NCBI GenBank assembly: GCA_014730165.1
Contig: WJIS01000047.1
Coordinates: 1-50,107, forward strand
Reading direction: 5' to 3'
Source: Promethearchaeota archaeon
Lineage (GTDB): Archaea > Asgardarchaeota > Lokiarchaeia > Sigyniarchaeales > SOKP01
Length of the DNA stretch: 50,107 bases
Shown: positions 15,406 through 24,377 of the stretch, piece after piece
How the letters are laid out: each line of letters starts with the position of its first letter
Position numbering within the stretch: the first letter of the stretch is position 1
Notes under the pieces: generated by a model
Database searches by the model: none
What the model saw: the letters and a program-made list of their open reading frames with translations, nothing else
What the model was told of the DNA's origin: nothing
Program-made: the position numbers and the translations under genes

Positions 15406-17082
15406 ATGATGCAAAAAGAAGAATCTGCTGCTGAAAAGCCAAAAACGAAAAAAACAGAACTCTCTCTAACATTAAAAACTGAGAGATACTTTTCAAAACC
15501 AAAATATCGTAAAATATTAGATGGAATTACAATTTCATTTTTTGTTTTAGTAATAATTGGCCCTATTATTAACATCTTTTCTACTATATTATTAAATATT
15601 CCATCAATTTCTCATGATGTATTCAATGATGAATTAATTGGCGCATTACAATGGTATAATATATTAGAATCATTAAGTGTATCGTTCACGATAGCATCTG
15701 TGGCAGTTATATTTGATATAATTATTGCATTGCCAATCTCAATCATTTTGACACGGTATAATTTCCGTGGAAAAAAGTTTTTAGATGCTATTGTTGACCT
15801 CCCTATGGCTGTTCCCACAAGTGCCTTGGGCTTTTCTGTATTATTATTTTGGAGATTATTTGGAATCAATCCGGGCTATACTTTAATAATTTTCGGACAT
15901 ATCGTCTTTACATTCCCATATATAGTAAGAAATATGAAAATAGTACTCGAAAAATCCAGTGTATTGTACGAAGATGCTGCTCGAACTCTAGGAGCACCTG
16001 GTATCACTGTATTTAGGACCATAACACTCCCAATGATGAAGGAAGGAATAATTGCTGGAGCAATTTTAGCATTTACTCGTTCATTAGGAGAAACAGGAGC
16101 AACAATTATTCTTTCAGGACTTGTTGAAACTGCTCCAATCTTGATTGTGGGTTTTAGAAGACAGCTCGAGATACCATCTGCTTCCTTTCTTGCTGGAATT
16201 TTGATCACGGTGTCAATATTACTTCTTTTTTCTATAAAAATTTTTACAAGAAAAGTAAAATTCCCAGTAAAGAGGATATGGCCCGAAACAGAAAAATATC
16301 TCAGTAAGAAGCCATTTCGATATTTTCGCGATGGATTTTCATTAATCGTTCTTTTAATTGTAATATTAATACCTTCTTTCTTTATCATTACTCAAATCAC
16401 TGAAGGAAACCTAGCAGAAGAATTATTTCTCGCTAAGGATTACAAATGGGCATATTTATATACTAGTTTCATAGATTCTATTAGTGTGGGGGTTTTAGCT
16501 GTATTTATTAATCTCATATTTGGGATTCCTCTTGCGATGATTATTACAAAACGGAACTGGGGGAAATTCATTACTATTCTAGATACAATTTTAGATGTTC
16601 CCATTGCCATACCTTCAGCTGCATTAGGATTTGCTATATTTCTTTTTTGGGGCCCTGCTGGTTTGAATTTTTTTCAACCTGGGTTTTATATGATTTTATT
16701 TGTGCATATTTCATTTACTTTTCCATATATGGTACGTCCAATTATTAGTGTATTGGAACAGTCTAATGAGGGCGTTGAAGAGGCAGCAAGAACTTTAGGT
16801 GCCTCAAATATTACAGTATTTCGAAAAATAACGCTCCCAAATATCAAGCAAGGAATAATTGCGGGGAGTATTATGGTTTTCACTCGTTCATTAGGAGAAA
16901 CAGGAGCAACTATAGTTGTAATGGGTCGCGTTAGAACAATACCTGTTTTAATTGTTGACTGGGTAGAAGCAAATGTATTTGCCAGTGCGATATTTGCTAG
17001 TTTGCTAGTGATTTTATTTAGTGCATTTCTGATTTTTTTACTTAGATCAATCCGTAAAAAAGGTGATGTCATAGTTGCCTGA
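15406..17082 (+). CDS. Double-domain ABC importer permease
   Basis: 558 residues holding two fused BPD_transp_1 permease domains, about 12 membrane helices. Each half carries an EAA loop and the following helix: AARTLGAPGITVFRTITLP then TRSLGETGATIIL in the first, AARTLGASNITVFRKITLP then TRSLGETGATIVV in the second. The two halves clearly come from internal duplication. The SLGETGAT segment is typical of sulfate, molybdate, thiamine and ferric-iron permeases. It begins 30 bp after the binding-protein gene and overlaps the first ATPase gene by 8 bp. Two different coupling loops match two different ATPases, consistent with an asymmetric transporter. Confidence 0.9.
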   Translation: MMQKEESAAEKPKTKKTELSLTLKTERYFSKPKYRKILDGITISFFVLVIIGPIINIFSTILLNIPSISHDVFNDELIGALQWYNILESLSVSFTIASVAVIFDIIIALPISIILTRYNFRGKKFLDAIVDLPMAVPTSALGFSVLLFWRLFGINPGYTLIIFGHIVFTFPYIVRNMKIVLEKSSVLYEDAARTLGAPGITVFRTITLPMMKEGIIAGAILAFTRSLGETGATIILSGLVETAPILIVGFRRQLEIPSASFLAGILITVSILLLFSIKIFTRKVKFPVKRIWPETEKYLSKKPFRYFRDGFSLIVLLIVILIPSFFIITQITEGNLAEELFLAKDYKWAYLYTSFIDSISVGVLAVFINLIFGIPLAMIITKRNWGKFITILDTILDVPIAIPSAALGFAIFLFWGPAGLNFFQPGFYMILFVHISFTFPYMVRPIISVLEQSNEGVEEAARTLGASNITVFRKITLPNIKQGIIAGSIMVFTRSLGETGATIVVMGRVRTIPVLIVDWVEANVFASAIFASLLVILFSAFLIFLLRSIRKKGDVIVA

Positions 17083-18220
17083 AATTAAATTAGAAAATAT
17101 TACAAAACATTTTGATGAAGGGAGAGTAGTAGCAGTCGATAACATCTCTTTAGAAATCAAGGATAAAGATTATGTGTTTTTATTAGGTCCTAGTGGATGC
17201 GGAAAAACGACTACTTTAAGAATGATTGCTGGATTAGAAAATCCTACTCAAGGAAAAGTTTCAATCAACAAGAAGAATATGGAAGGAATCCCTCCAGAAG
17301 ATAGAGATATGGGATTTATATTTCAGCATTTTGAAATATTCGATCATTTAACTGTATGGGAAAACGTTACTTTCGGACTTGAAGTGAGGGGTTATGAAGA
17401 TGATTATATAATTGAACAAGCAACTAAAGCACTTAAATTGGTTGATCTATATAAATATTTAGACAAATATCCCTCAATGTTTGGCAACCCGGGCTTACAA
17501 AAATTAGGAATAGCAAGAGCAATTGCTACCGGAGCTAAAATTCTTATCATGGATGAGCCATTAGGATCTTTAGATCCTAAAGTATCGAGAGTTTTCCGTC
17601 ACCAGTTAAGAAATCTGGTAAAAGATCTAGGATTAACTGCTATTCATGTAACACATAATCAATCAGAAGCTATGGCTATAGCTGATAAAATTATTTTGAT
17701 GAGGGCTGGGAAGATTCTTCAAATTGGAACCCCTTATGAAATGTATGAAAATCCAAACAGTATATTTGTTGCAAATTTTCTAGGAGAAATGAATTTTCTA
17801 CAAGGATTTGTTTTAAAAACCCTTGAAGAAGAAAAAATAGAGATTTGGTTAAGATTGGGGGGCCCAAGATTAAACTGTAATAATCCTGAAAATAAATTTA
17901 AATTAGATGATAATATTGTTGTAGCTTTTAGATGTGAGGATGTTTATCTCTTTCCAAAGAATTACAACTTTGAAGATAGTAAATATGACTGGTCAAAAAT
18001 GCAATTTTTTAAGGCAAAGTTAAATGCTTCTAGATTTATTGGCGAAACTAAACGTTTTTATCTAGAACTTGATAATCAAGATAAGTTTGAGTCAATTAAG
18101 TCAGGAACTTTCGAAGAAGATTTCAATATTGGAGAAGAATTAACTATTGCTATTCATCAAGATGATATTCGAGTTTTTAGAATGCCAGAAGATCTATTTA
18201 ATGAACTCTCTTTAACATAA
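17075..18220 (+). CDS. ABC importer ATPase 1, degenerate signature motif
   Basis: 381 residues: a nucleotide-binding domain (1-235) and a C-terminal TOBE-like regulatory part. Walker A GPSGCGKTT (38-46), Q-loop Gln84, Walker B ILIMDE with Asp160 and Glu161, and switch His194 (HVTHNQ) are all intact. The ABC signature is not: where LSGGQ is expected, the sequence reads FGNPG (136-140). It therefore should bind and hydrolyse ATP only together with a partner that supplies a proper signature, which ATPase 2 does. Start TTG 17075 follows AAGGTGATG and overlaps the permease gene. Confidence 0.9.
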   Translation: MPEIKLENITKHFDEGRVVAVDNISLEIKDKDYVFLLGPSGCGKTTTLRMIAGLENPTQGKVSINKKNMEGIPPEDRDMGFIFQHFEIFDHLTVWENVTFGLEVRGYEDDYIIEQATKALKLVDLYKYLDKYPSMFGNPGLQKLGIARAIATGAKILIMDEPLGSLDPKVSRVFRHQLRNLVKDLGLTAIHVTHNQSEAMAIADKIILMRAGKILQIGTPYEMYENPNSIFVANFLGEMNFLQGFVLKTLEEEKIEIWLRLGGPRLNCNNPENKFKLDDNIVVAFRCEDVYLFPKNYNFEDSKYDWSKMQFFKAKLNASRFIGETKRFYLELDNQDKFESIKSGTFEEDFNIGEELTIAIHQDDIRVFRMPEDLFNELSLT

Positions 18221-18237
18221 ACAGATGGTGATACTTT

Positions 18238-19461
18238 ATAGTAAATATTAAACTAATGAATATAACTAAGAAATACGGTAAATTTAAAGCTCTAAGCAAT
18301 ATATCATTAGAAATAAAAGATAAAGAATATTTTATAGTATTAGGACCTACAGGTGCTGGTAAAACTTCGCTTCTTAAAGTGATAGCTGGATTAGTAAGTC
18401 CTGATGAAGGAGAAATACTATTTGACGGAATGCGAATAAACGAAAAACAACCCGGTGAAAGAAACTTAGGTTTTATGTTTGAAAATTATGCCCTTTTTCC
18501 TCATATGAATATAGTGGATAACATTTCTTATAGTAGTCGTGTTCATGCTCGTAATCCAGAATCAACCCAGAAAATAGTTCAACAATTTTTAATGATGACT
18601 CTACTTATGGGTAGAGATGATGCATTACCTAAGGAACTTAGTGGCGGTATGAAGCAGAGAGTTGCATTATCTAGAGCTTTAATGAATCTAGAACAAACTA
18701 AACTATTAATCTTAGATGAACCTTTAAAAGCTTTAGATGCTGGTTTAAGAAATAGTCTTAGACGAGAATTATTAAATATGGCAAAATCTTCAATTTTAGA
18801 CCTAACAGTAATTCATGTTACTAATGATCAACGTGAAGCTATGATGGTTGCAGACCGAATAGCATTGATTAATCAAGGAAAAGTAGTTCAAGTTGGTACA
18901 CCTCATGAAATATATTATCACCCCCGTAATTTATTTGTTGCTTATTTTATGAGCGAAATAAATTATTTTGAAGGTAAATGTGTAAAAAATTCAAAAAGAA
19001 AAGGAGAACTTCACAAAATATCAACAAAAAGTGACAAATTTTTAAAACAAATTCAAGAGGATTCATTACTGCTTCCAATTGATATTGGCATAGATAAAAT
19101 ATTCACTGTATATACCGATCATCAGAAATTTGAAACGATTGATGATGGCGATAATATATTACTTGTAGTAAGAGCTAATCATTTTAAAATTAGGGAAGGA
19201 AATCGATTGAAGGATAAAAAAAATGCATTTATAGGGTTGATTAAGAGAAGAAAATTTATGGGTGTTTTTTATAGATTTGAAGTTTTAGTTAAAATAAATA
19301 ATAAAGAAAAAAGATTAATTATTTCTATCCCCGCCACAACAGAAATACACCAAAAATTCCAAGAAGGTTCAAATGTGACAGTTTATTTCCCAGAGGAATT
19401 GGGAATAATATTTAAACATCCTGGAAAGGATGAAATTAATAGAATTATGAGTTTAGTATGA
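18238..19461 (+). CDS. ABC importer ATPase 2, degenerate Q-loop and H-switch, start probably ATA
   Basis: About 407 residues from ATA 18238, seven bases after GGTG (18227-18230). ATG 18256 is the first conventional start but would cut into the first strand: VNIKLMNITKKYG aligns with PEIKLENITKHF of ATPase 1. Walker A GPTGAGKTS, Walker B LLILDE and a canonical signature LSGGM (134-138) are present, but the Q-loop has Glu82 for Gln (FMFEN) and the switch His is Asn196 (HVTNDQ). These defects complement those of ATPase 1, predicting a heterodimer with one consensus and one degenerate site. TOBE-like C-terminal half. Confidence 0.85.
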   Translation: MVNIKLMNITKKYGKFKALSNISLEIKDKEYFIVLGPTGAGKTSLLKVIAGLVSPDEGEILFDGMRINEKQPGERNLGFMFENYALFPHMNIVDNISYSSRVHARNPESTQKIVQQFLMMTLLMGRDDALPKELSGGMKQRVALSRALMNLEQTKLLILDEPLKALDAGLRNSLRRELLNMAKSSILDLTVIHVTNDQREAMMVADRIALINQGKVVQVGTPHEIYYHPRNLFVAYFMSEINYFEGKCVKNSKRKGELHKISTKSDKFLKQIQEDSLLLPIDIGIDKIFTVYTDHQKFETIDDGDNILLVVRANHFKIREGNRLKDKKNAFIGLIKRRKFMGVFYRFEVLVKINNKEKRLIISIPATTEIHQKFQEGSNVTVYFPEELGIIFKHPGKDEINRIMSLV

Positions 19462-19495
19462 TAAAAAGTAAAAGATTCAAAGGAGGATATAAAAT

Positions 19496-20179
19496 ATGAG
19501 CTCTTTATTTGAATGGTTTAAATCGAGAAATGAAGAAACAGTAATAAATAAAACTTTAATACATATGCAAAAGGTTCTTGAATGTGTTGTTGAATTCCAA
19601 AAAGGGATTTCATTCTTAATTGAGGAAAAAGATATAGATCTCGCTCTCAAAGTTTTTTTCAGAGTCACTGAATTGGAAAATCAAGCAGATTCTATAAGAA
19701 GAAATATATTGAACATGATATCCCAAGCGGAATTATCTTCTACTATTAGGGAGAATTTAATTCATCTTGTAAAAAGAATAGATGATGTTGCTAATGCTAC
19801 TAATGCTGGTGCGCGCATCTTAATATATATGAATCACAATGACTTATTCAGCTTAGATGAAGTAATCCATGAAAAATTAATGGAGATGGCTAAAAAATCG
19901 GTCGATTGCGTGAAGTTATTGAACCAAATGGTTAATCAACTATTAACTGAAGATGAAGAAGAGATTAAAAAAATCGGTGATAAAATTAATGTAATTGAAC
20001 ATGAAATTGATGAAATTCATTTTGGAATTAATAGAATTTTAGTTTTCAATAATATGGAGGTTAATCCATTTAGCGCTATAGAGATTCATAATTGCATTAC
20101 TTTAGTGGAAACTATTAGCGATAATGCAGAAGATGTTGCTGATTATATTGTAATGCTTACAGTCGCTAAGAGATATTGA
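19496..20179 (+). CDS. DUF47 / PhoU-like regulator
   Basis: 227 residues, all-helical, with the PhoU-divergent (DUF47) pattern: repeated acidic and Asn-rich helix motifs such as ELENQADSIRRNI, VKRIDDVANATNAG and ETISDNAEDVADYI, where acidic residues are candidate metal ligands. DUF47 proteins usually accompany Pit-type phosphate transporters and are thought to regulate them. Here the gene follows an ABC importer operon after a strong Shine-Dalgarno (AAAGGAGGA), 34 bp downstream of ATPase 2. It supports phosphate or another oxyanion as substrate, by context only. Confidence 0.85.
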   Translation: MSSLFEWFKSRNEETVINKTLIHMQKVLECVVEFQKGISFLIEEKDIDLALKVFFRVTELENQADSIRRNILNMISQAELSSTIRENLIHLVKRIDDVANATNAGARILIYMNHNDLFSLDEVIHEKLMEMAKKSVDCVKLLNQMVNQLLTEDEEEIKKIGDKINVIEHEIDEIHFGINRILVFNNMEVNPFSAIEIHNCITLVETISDNAEDVADYIVMLTVAKRY

Positions 20180-20290
20180 GGCTAGCAATTCAAGAATATA
20201 TTAATTAAGAACTATTAGTCAATATTAATTAATATTAAACTTAAATTAATTCTAGTTTAATTATTATTATTGCTATATGAACTAAAATAA

Positions 20291-21562
20291 ATGGGATTAA
20301 ATATGGTTAATGAAGATCTTAATGATTATATGTTTAATTTTATAGTAGATATTTGTGATAATATTGGACCAAGAGAGTCGGGTACACAAGCAGAAATTTT
20401 AGCGGGAGATAAAATAGAAGAAGAAATGAAGTCTTTTTGTGATAAGACCTATCAAGAGGAGTATGTGAGTAGTCCAACAGCATTTTTAGGAGGAGTTAGA
20501 TACGGAGCATTTCTAGTACTTGTCTCAATCATATTTTACTGGCTTTCGTTATTAATAGATCTAAATATCATCATCATCTCGAATATTTGGAGTATCATTT
20601 TCTTAGTCCTCGGTATTCTTTTGATTTTGATAACGGTTAGTTATTTTATACTAGAAGTAATGAGATACCATGAATCGTTTGATTTTCTTTTTCCGAAGAA
20701 AAAATCTAAAAATATTATTGGCGAAATTAATCCAACAGATCAAGTTAAAAACACAATAATCTTTTCAGCGCATCATGATTCTGCCTATGAATTCAATTTA
20801 TTCTACTATTTGAAAAGATTTGGGCAAATTACAATAAATATCGGGTATTTAGGCGTTGTAATAGTATTCATAATGTTAATTCTGAAATTCATATTAAACC
20901 TTTTTTCAATCTTTCTAATAGAATTCTTTTTTGTAATGGGTATTGTATTCATATGCCTTACTCCGATTGTTTTCGCTTACATGTTTTTCCACTCCTATAA
21001 TAGTGTGTTGGGCGCTTTTGATAATCTCTCAGGTGTAGCAGTGGTATTAGGAATTGGGAAATTTTTTGCTGAAAACAAATCTAATAACGATGTCTTTCCT
21101 AAAAATACAAAAATATTTTTAATTTCATTTGCTGGAGAAGAAGCGGGTTTAAGAGGAGCAAAACGGTTTGTGAAAGAGCATTATGAACAATTAAAAAATG
21201 ACGAAACTTATGTAATTAACATGGATTCCGTAGCTGATCTGAACAATATTCATTTTTTAGATAAAGAAATATTAATAGGAGCAAAACACTCCCCCGAGAT
21301 CTACTCAGCTCTAAAAAAAGTTTCAGATGAACTCGATATAGAAACATCAATTGCTGCTTTACCCTTTGGCGCTACAGATGCAGCTGTTTTTAGTAAAAAT
21401 GGATTAAAAGCAACCACTATATCTGGGTTGAATCTTGTTGAAGAACTCGCTCCATTTTATCATACTAGAGAGGATACTCCAGATGTTATCGATAAAAAAG
21501 CCCTTGGTAAAGTTGTCGATATATGTGTGAATTATTTCAAGCAGATTGATAATATTCAATAA
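20291..21562 (+). CDS. M28-family metallopeptidase with membrane helices
   Basis: 423 residues. Metal-binding residues of the M28 (aminopeptidase Y/PSMA-like) fold are visible: HHD (161-163), Asp244 in AFDNLSG, the base and ligand Glu pair in AGEEAG (282-286), Asp in NMDS, and His in FYHTREDT. Unusually, about two hydrophobic segments (72-122) precede the first ligand and two more (180-235) lie between the His/Asp and second Asp ligands, so the catalytic domain is threaded through or packed on the membrane. Met5 is an alternative start. It is a single gene; the substrate is unknown. Confidence 0.8.
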   Translation: MGLNMVNEDLNDYMFNFIVDICDNIGPRESGTQAEILAGDKIEEEMKSFCDKTYQEEYVSSPTAFLGGVRYGAFLVLVSIIFYWLSLLIDLNIIIISNIWSIIFLVLGILLILITVSYFILEVMRYHESFDFLFPKKKSKNIIGEINPTDQVKNTIIFSAHHDSAYEFNLFYYLKRFGQITINIGYLGVVIVFIMLILKFILNLFSIFLIEFFFVMGIVFICLTPIVFAYMFFHSYNSVLGAFDNLSGVAVVLGIGKFFAENKSNNDVFPKNTKIFLISFAGEEAGLRGAKRFVKEHYEQLKNDETYVINMDSVADLNNIHFLDKEILIGAKHSPEIYSALKKVSDELDIETSIAALPFGATDAAVFSKNGLKATTISGLNLVEELAPFYHTREDTPDVIDKKALGKVVDICVNYFKQIDNIQ

Positions 21563-21595
21563 AAAAATCAATTTAAGAAATGTAAATCACTAAAA

Positions 21596-21985
21596 TTATA
21601 CTATTTTTTTAATTTTTCTAAGATAATTATCTATTTCCTTTAAGATTGGTTCAATTAAGGAATCATGATCTAATAAAAAAGTCAGAAATAGGCTTTTTTG
21701 CCTAAATTGAGAGATAATGATAGTGCAGTTCTTTAAATGAGTTATTATTTTTTTTACTTCTTTTTCACCAATTGATTCACCTAACCCTTCAGCACTTTTT
21801 AATACACTGGCAATCATTGGAACAAATTCTTTCAAATTAAGCTCTTCCGCTATAGCTTTAGCTAAAAGTCTTCCATCCTTATATGAAAGTAGAACACCTA
21901 ATAAATTCGCCTTAGTTTTTATCTCCTTCATTAATTCGTTTAATCTTTTTTGATCTGGCAAATTAGATCTGGAATGTTTTTCCAT
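21596..21985 (-). CDS. Roadblock/LC7-domain protein
   Basis: 129 residues. A helix is followed by GVLLSYKDGRLLAKA, helix FVPMIASVLKSAEGLGESIG, then strands KNCTIIISQF and SLFLTFLLDHD and a final helix: the alpha-beta-beta-alpha-beta-beta-beta-alpha order of Roadblock/LC7. Such proteins dimerise and serve as platforms or activators for small GTPases (MglB in bacteria, Ragulator and TRAPP-related parts in eukaryotes). It is not adjacent to a GTPase; a Rab-like gene lies 1.8 kb away and a second Roadblock gene at 39912. Confidence 0.75.
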   Translation of the reverse strand: MEKHSRSNLPDQKRLNELMKEIKTKANLLGVLLSYKDGRLLAKAIAEELNLKEFVPMIASVLKSAEGLGESIGEKEVKKIITHLKNCTIIISQFRQKSLFLTFLLDHDSLIEPILKEIDNYLRKIKKIV

Positions 21986-22083
21986 ATATAATATAAAGGA
22001 TCTTATGATTAGTTAAATTAATATGTAAATTCTCAATTCTGATCATCTTCCTTTGAGATAATCTGTAATAAAAGAGTTGATGG

Positions 22084-23298
22084 TTAAAAAGAATGAAATA
22101 ATCCCCCAATACCTCGACGCTTTGTATTTATTGCTTGTCGGATACATAATTCAGCACAACATAGACAAGAAATGCAATTCTTTCTCTGAAAGTGCGGATA
22201 TTCTCCTTTCTCAGATTCTATGGCATTAGCTGGACAATTTTTAGCACACTCTCCACATTTTATACATTTTTCTGCATTCAATCTAGGAACTTTTTTAGTA
22301 ACCCTATAAATAATTCTACTAGTAATATAGGAACTAAGTTTAACCATTCTGCTTCCTGGTATCTTGAACTTTGGTGTTTTCCTCTTTGCCTCCTCCAAAG
22401 AGATCCCAAAGATTTCAATATCCTCAATATCTCCAACACCAATATCACGTTCCCTTAATTGTTTCAGATGAGGAATATAACGCCCCTTAAACTTTCCTAT
22501 TGCCAGTGCTATAGTATCTAGTGCTAATTCATCAGTTCCAACTAGTAAAAGATTCCAATCAACCATTTTTCCCGAAACCGGACCCATTGTTCCTTGCATT
22601 ACACAATCTAAATCATAAATGGTGATTCGATTAGGTTTATTATTAGATATCCATGAATAATTATCTGCTATACATTCACCAAACTCATCAGGAGATTTTC
22701 CTTTTAAATGTAGTTTTGCTTTTAGTCCTCCAGGGATAATCCCCCAATAATTCTTCACAGCACCAGTCATAGATGCTTCCCCGTGAGTTTTAAGTTTCGG
22801 TAAATTAATTATAATATCGCAGTCCTTTATTGGTTTAGAAACATAGTATTCATTAATTCTTTTTCCATTAGGTATAATCTCGGAGCTTGGAACCTCATCG
22901 TCGAAATTTACGAACTTAATACCCTCAGAATCACAGATCTCGAATAAACCTATTTTTTTTGCTATTTCCGTGGCATTCTTCTTAAACTGACCTGGAGAAT
23001 CACCAATTAACACATTTTTCATGGATACTCCTTCATTCTTTAGAAAAGAAATTACTCCTGCTACAAAACTTGGTTGTGTACACGCATTTTCTTTCGCAAT
23101 AAGAAGATTTGGTTTTAATAAAATCTGATTTGAACTATTGAAATTAAAAGAAAGACGCGGTTTAATAAGATTTATTCCATGAGCAACCGCCTCTTCGACA
23201 TTTTCATGCTCACTTATATCTACTATCGCGACTGATGTTTTTTTTCCTTTTGTATTATTCTTTTTCTCATCCATTTTCTCTACCCTTATTTGGAACAT
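22084..23298 (-). CDS. DUF362 protein with two 4Fe-4S ferredoxin motifs
   Basis: 404 residues. The N-terminal part is a DUF362 domain (ILLKPNLL, then GDSPGQ, then IINLPKLKTH with the characteristic Lys-rich loop). The C-terminal ~70 residues form a bacterial-type ferredoxin: CIKCGECAKNCP and CISCLCCAELC, together eight Cys for two [4Fe-4S] clusters. Members of this family are common in anaerobes, and their reaction is not established; an electron-transfer-linked maturation role is likely. Met9 (23274) is an alternative start, with GGGTAGAG before it. The gene stands alone. Confidence 0.85.
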   Translation of the reverse strand: MFQIRVEKMDEKKNNTKGKKTSVAIVDISEHENVEEAVAHGINLIKPRLSFNFNSSNQILLKPNLLIAKENACTQPSFVAGVISFLKNEGVSMKNVLIGDSPGQFKKNATEIAKKIGLFEICDSEGIKFVNFDDEVPSSEIIPNGKRINEYYVSKPIKDCDIIINLPKLKTHGEASMTGAVKNYWGIIPGGLKAKLHLKGKSPDEFGECIADNYSWISNNKPNRITIYDLDCVMQGTMGPVSGKMVDWNLLLVGTDELALDTIALAIGKFKGRYIPHLKQLRERDIGVGDIEDIEIFGISLEEAKRKTPKFKIPGSRMVKLSSYITSRIIYRVTKKVPRLNAEKCIKCGECAKNCPANAIESEKGEYPHFQRKNCISCLCCAELCIRQAINTKRRGIGGLFHSF

Positions 23299-23807
23299 TT
23301 AATATTTCTAAATATTCGTAAAACCATACTATCAGTTTAAAGTCCATTTTATTCGACTGGTTATAGTTTAATGTTTTAATTTATGTTTCTCAAAGATATT
23401 TTGAGAATATTAATTCATCAATTTCAAATTTAATATTTGATTTTTCCTTAAAAATCATTATTAATCTAGGTGTAACTAATTTAAAAATATTATTTTCTCT
23501 ATAAAAAATTTCGTAATCCTATAAGCTCAATATATATTCTATTCTTTAACAAAAATAATCCTTTTAAAAAAGAAGTATCAAATTCCAATACAATATTATT
23601 AATAAAATAAAAAATTTAAGATCCTTAATACATTTCAGTCACTTTAGGTAATAATTCCTATTAAAAAATTGAAAACAATTTATTTTTATAATTCGGTTTT
23701 ATTATCTATATTAGTCTGTATCTATATAAAATGTATTTAGAATATAACAAAAACTATAGCTCTTGAAGTTTCCTGTTATAATGATTAGAATATTGGTGTA
23801 ATTTCAA
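23299..23807. other. 509-bp intergenic region with a short coding-like stretch
   Basis: Very AT-rich region between divergently transcribed genes, holding both promoters. On the minus strand at 23390-23518 there is a 42-codon open stretch (contains RENNIFKLVTPRLIMIF) with plausible amino-acid composition but no ATG, GTG or TTG near its beginning, so it may be a gene fragment. Nothing else was recognised. Confidence 0.3.
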
Positions 23808-24377
23808 ATGACCGCTGACTGTATGTTTAAAATAATTATGTTCGGGGATGGTGGAGTCGGAAAGACCACATTAGTTAATCGCTTCCTTACAGGTATATTT
23901 AAATCGTCAACCAGCATGACCATTGGAGTCGACTTCCATATTAAAAAACTTAACCATCGTGGAAAAAAAGTTTCTTTACAAATTTGGGATTTTGCGGGTG
24001 AAGATAGATTTCGATTTTTATTACCGAGCTATGTAATTGGAGCATCAGGAGGACTTTTTCTATATGACATTACAAGATATACTTCTCTGAAAAGCTTTGA
24101 AGAGTGGTTAACCATATTTCGAAATGGGTATAATATGCAACAACCCGGGAAATCTCTACCGATCTTAATGATTGGAAGTAAATTAGATCTAGCATTTAAA
24201 CGATCTGTTTTTCCCGAACAAGCATCTCAATTAGCTGAAGATCAAAATCTTGCGGGATATTCTGAATGCTCAGCAAAGACAGGAGAAAATGTCGAAGAAG
24301 TTTTTATTGCAATTACGGAAATTATGATGAAAAGAGCAGGTTTAGTTGAAAATAATATACAAAGTAAAATTATTTAG
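23808..24377 (+). CDS. Rab-like small GTPase with Glu at the catalytic Gln position
   Basis: 189 residues, a complete Ras-superfamily G domain: G1 GDGGVGKTT (13-21), G2 Thr in SMTIGVDF, G3 WDFAGEDRF (60-68), G4 GSKLD, G5 ECSAKTG. It is Rab-like in the G3 neighbourhood and the RF segment of switch II. The catalytic Gln of G3 (DxxGQ) is Glu65. There is no C-terminal Cys for prenylation, as usual for Asgard GTPases. Start ATG follows GGTG with nine bases between. The gene stands alone in a gene-poor area. It should act as a GTP/GDP switch; regulators and effectors are unknown. Confidence 0.92.
   Translation: MTADCMFKIIMFGDGGVGKTTLVNRFLTGIFKSSTSMTIGVDFHIKKLNHRGKKVSLQIWDFAGEDRFRFLLPSYVIGASGGLFLYDITRYTSLKSFEEWLTIFRNGYNMQQPGKSLPILMIGSKLDLAFKRSVFPEQASQLAEDQNLAGYSECSAKTGENVEEVFIAITEIMMKRAGLVENNIQSKII

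Noticed and set aside
15612-17072. Long minus-strand open frames opposite the permease gene
   Set aside because: They are shadows of a clear membrane-protein gene; their sequence has no independent domain.
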